Shown here one piece after another: positions 61,516 through 64,000 of a stretch of 64,000 bases of DNA (within the stretch, counting starts at the first letter, position 1; each line of letters opens with the position of its first letter). The DNA lies in assembly GCF_033439725.1 (NCBI RefSeq), contig NW_026944392.1:800458-864457 (forward strand), written 5' to 3'. This DNA comes from Neurospora tetraspora (lineage: Eukaryota > Ascomycota > Sordariomycetes > Sordariales > Sordariaceae). The notes under the pieces were generated by a model. It did not search any database. It was not told where the DNA came from and worked only from the letters and a program-made list of their open reading frames with translations. The translations under genes were made by a program, and so were the position numbers.

Positions 61516-64000
61516 TCACCACCTCCAAGCCCCCGGTACAATCTCATCCACCACACCGTCCACACCAACTCCCACACCCACACCCAATTGCACCACTCCC
61601 TTTTCAGATGGTGTCGTCGGCACCATCAAAGCCTCAATCGTCGAACTCGCATTCGACACCGCCTTGATGCGCACTCTCCTCCTTTTTACCCCTTCTTCAA
61701 CTTCCTCCTCTGTTTGCCTGTGAATGCCTAAAGCCTCCAGCCGCTCCTCACAATCTGAGCTCTCGGCACTGCTTCCCCTGAAACTTAGGGAAGGTTCGGA
61801 TCCCCAACTTGCACTTGGTGTTCCGGTGACACTTCCACTTCCACTCTCATGACCCCTTGAGCCCAAACGACTAGAGGTACGACTGGAGGTAGATGTACTC
61901 TTGGTCTCATGATTCTCATCCTCGCCTGCCTCTCCGTTACCCACCACGCTTTTTTCTTCCTGTCGAGGGCCTTGGGGTTGAGGACCTTGACCTTGATCTT
62001 GACCTTGAGTTCCAGCTTGCCCCCCACCGCCCCCCTCGCCATTGCCAACGGAGACAACAGTACCTCTAACGTCGACATTAACGACCGGAGCGACAGAAAC
62101 TCCAGCCACTCCAGTCACTCCAGACCGTCCAAAAACCCCAGGACCACCAGCCCCAACCCCCTCCACAGCCGACTGCCAAGGAATCTCCTCCTCCTTCTGC
62201 CTCACTTTCCCCTCCACCATCCACCCCTCCGTCCTTTCCCTCTCCTCCCTACTCTCGCTCCGCTCCATCTCCTCGCCCTCTACCGCCTCATCATACATCT
62301 CCCTCATCTTCTTCAGTTTCCCCTCGTCCCTCGGATGCGCATCAAAGGGAAAGCGACAGGGTTTAGCAATCAAAAGGGGCGTGTAATCGTTCCAGTGCAC
62401 CGGTAATTCGCTTCCAGTCAGCGGGTCGGTCTTTTTGGTGATGGTGAAGGCCCACGCCATACCGCCCATGGTTAAGAAGAGATCCTGCTCGACGATGGGC
62501 ACGCCTTGGCAGGTGCGTCGGCCGAAGCCGAATTGGGAGAAGCCGGAGAGGTTGGGGTAGAGGGTGAGGGGTTCGCGGTAGGTGGATGGGTAGGAGGGGA
62601 GGAGGAAGCGGGAGGGGTTGAAGGTTTCTGCGGAGGGGTAGGTGCTTTCGTCGCGGGTTATGGCCCTGTGTTGGTGTTGGGGGTTAGTATGGTATTATGG
62701 TGAGGAGAGGGTAATGGCGAAGATAAGGGAAAGGAAGGAGGGGGGAGGGGGGTTGAAAGTTGGAAGGGTGAGGACGGGAGTCGGGAGGAAAGACTTACCA
62801 CTCAAGAGCGTGGATGGTAGCTCCGGCGGGGATGAAATACCCATCATAGACATCATCTTTCTCAATGGCATGCGGAATCCCTAAGGTAGTTATCATCACG
62901 GTCAGTATCTTCCCTCTTCTCAGTATCAACAAAACAAGACGGAGACAGAAAATAACATACCAGTAGGCACCGGCGGCCTCCACCTAATAACCTCCTTAAC
63001 CACCGCCCTCAACAACGGCAATTTCTCCCGATCCTCCCACATCGGACACCTCCCCGCCAACTTGGTATCAATCTCCTCCTGCAACCTGGCCTGCCACTCC
63101 GGATAATGGCACATGGCCAATATATAACTCTGAATCGGGCTTCCAATCGTCAGAGCACCAGCAATAGCCATCAAGCCAACCACATGCATCGCCTCATCCA
63201 CATCCGCCTCCTTGGCTTTTTCCTCGTCAGTGTCACTTGCGCTGGATTTCTTAGAAGAACTGACGCCGCCTCCTTGCTGCTCCTCGAGAAAAGTGCGGAT
63301 GAAAGAAGGCTCGGCGCGGCCGACGTCCATCATCCTTCTGACAAAACCAATGTTGGAGCGGAACTGTTTGTCTTCCAAGTCATGGCGGGCCTTCTCCTTT
63401 TTCTGCCAGGGGAGAGGGCGAGGGGGAGATGCCGCAAAAAGGAGATGACGTTGGGCAGGGCGCCCGAGGGGGAGATGGTTTCGAGCAGACCAAAAGTGGT
63501 GTGCCGCAGGATTTGGGCCGGGTGGGCACTGCCCCATGATAAACGGGAGATGGTGCGCGAGGTGAATTGCTCGATGTACTCGATGTAGTCCTCGGGGGAT
63601 TGGGACAGCAAGTACAGGAAGCGGTTGCGCTCGAGGGTGGGGTAGTCGTGAAGGGAGGCGAGGGCCGAGGTGTGCATTAGGTGGTTGCAGAGTTTGCGTT
63701 GGCGTTTCCAGGTGTCTGGTTGAACTTGTTAGTACCTCTCTCTACAGGTACCTTTGTGAATTATCCATTAAGTGGTGAGGAGCAAAGTAAGAGAGAGGGG
63801 CTTACCATTCCGCCCAAGAAGAGCCAGGTAATCACCGCTTGTCCGGTTATCAGGCAAGTTGGGAATCTGTGGCCGGTCAGAGTAGATGTTTGCTCGTCGG
63901 GACAGGAGGTCGTGAGCAATTTTCTCTGAGGAGATCCAGACGTGGGTGACGCCGAACATCTTGGTCTGGTAGACCGGACCATAGACCTTGCTCCACTCGT
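61516..64000 (-). CDS. Cytochrome P450 with long C-terminal extension, 5' end outside window
   Basis: Partial: the N-terminal exon enters from beyond 64000 (EWSKVYGPVYQTKMFG). Introns at 63805-63716, 62960-62881 and 62798-62666. Motifs: AGALT in helix I, EVIR (ExxR) in helix K, FNPSRF (PERF-like) and FGFGRRTCQG, where the Cys (codon 62511-62509) is the haem thiolate. After the expected P450 end (CRFPFDAHP) the frame goes on for roughly 260 residues of Gly/Ser/Glu-rich, low-complexity sequence. Between LPLALSP and WQKKEKARHD the frame shifts: one extra base in the G run 63409-63412 would restore it, or a 47-nt intron ending CTGGCAG could. So it may be intact with an unusual intron, a pseudogene, or contain a sequencing error. 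P450s of this kind oxidise lipophilic metabolites. Confidence 0.8.

Overview
The window looks like a chromosome segment of a filamentous ascomycete, most likely of the Neurospora/Sordaria kind. Genes carry short (about 48-160 bp) GT-AG introns with CTAAC-like branch sites. Gene-bearing DNA has balanced base composition. A central block of about 18 kb is extremely AT-rich, full of TAA/TAG, and nearly without CpA and TpG while keeping CpG. That is the mark of repeat-induced point mutation (RIP). Species assignment is inference; no rRNA or tRNA gene was recognised.

Left arm (1-22.3 kb). Most of it is a tandem array of small, fast-evolving paralogs (A-G, about 3.4-15.0 kb), none of which I can match to a known family. 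They share a C-terminal module: a [PL]PxY motif, then a G/S-x-E/T-x-TV-[ED]-x-S/A-P segment, then a second [LP]PxY or PEYTP motif. Such paired PY motifs are known ligands of WW domains, for example in Rsp5/NEDD4 ubiquitin-ligase adaptors. D, E and F end in KRKRE plus an acidic tail; C has a hydrophobic tail instead. The array units also share promoter segments, two introns downstream of the stop codon and a distal ~190-bp element. A related gene with duplicated PPxY repeats (44.6-45.8 kb) lies on the far side of the AT-rich island. A solo LTR (5.56-5.93 kb) sits between B and C. From 15 to 22 kb there are decayed or poorly resolved genes and one small Cys-rich protein gene.

Central island (22.36-40.82 kb). 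The whole block is bounded by a perfect 15-bp terminal inverted repeat starting CAG and an 8-bp target-site duplication GTTTCGAG. These fit a hAT-type insertion. Inside are a RIP-degraded Ty3/Gypsy element (24.16-38.90 kb), into which a minus-strand Ty1/Copia element inserted (31.94-38.46 kb), into which a short gag-only LTR element inserted (32.65-34.86 kb, 228-bp LTRs, 5-bp duplication). An un-RIPed solo LTR (40.02-40.38 kb) is a later arrival.

Right arm (40.8-64 kb). It holds a frameshifted YWTD-repeat fragment, the distal PY-family gene, a two-exon F-box-like gene, and three metabolic genes on the minus strand: an alpha-dioxygenase-like haem peroxidase (fatty-acid oxygenation), a bicovalent-FAD BBE-type oxidase with an 8-nt microexon, and a cytochrome P450 with an unusually long low-complexity C-terminus that runs off the window end. 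The alpha-dioxygenase, oxidase and P450 lie on one strand within 14 kb, so joint action in oxylipin or secondary metabolism is possible but not shown.
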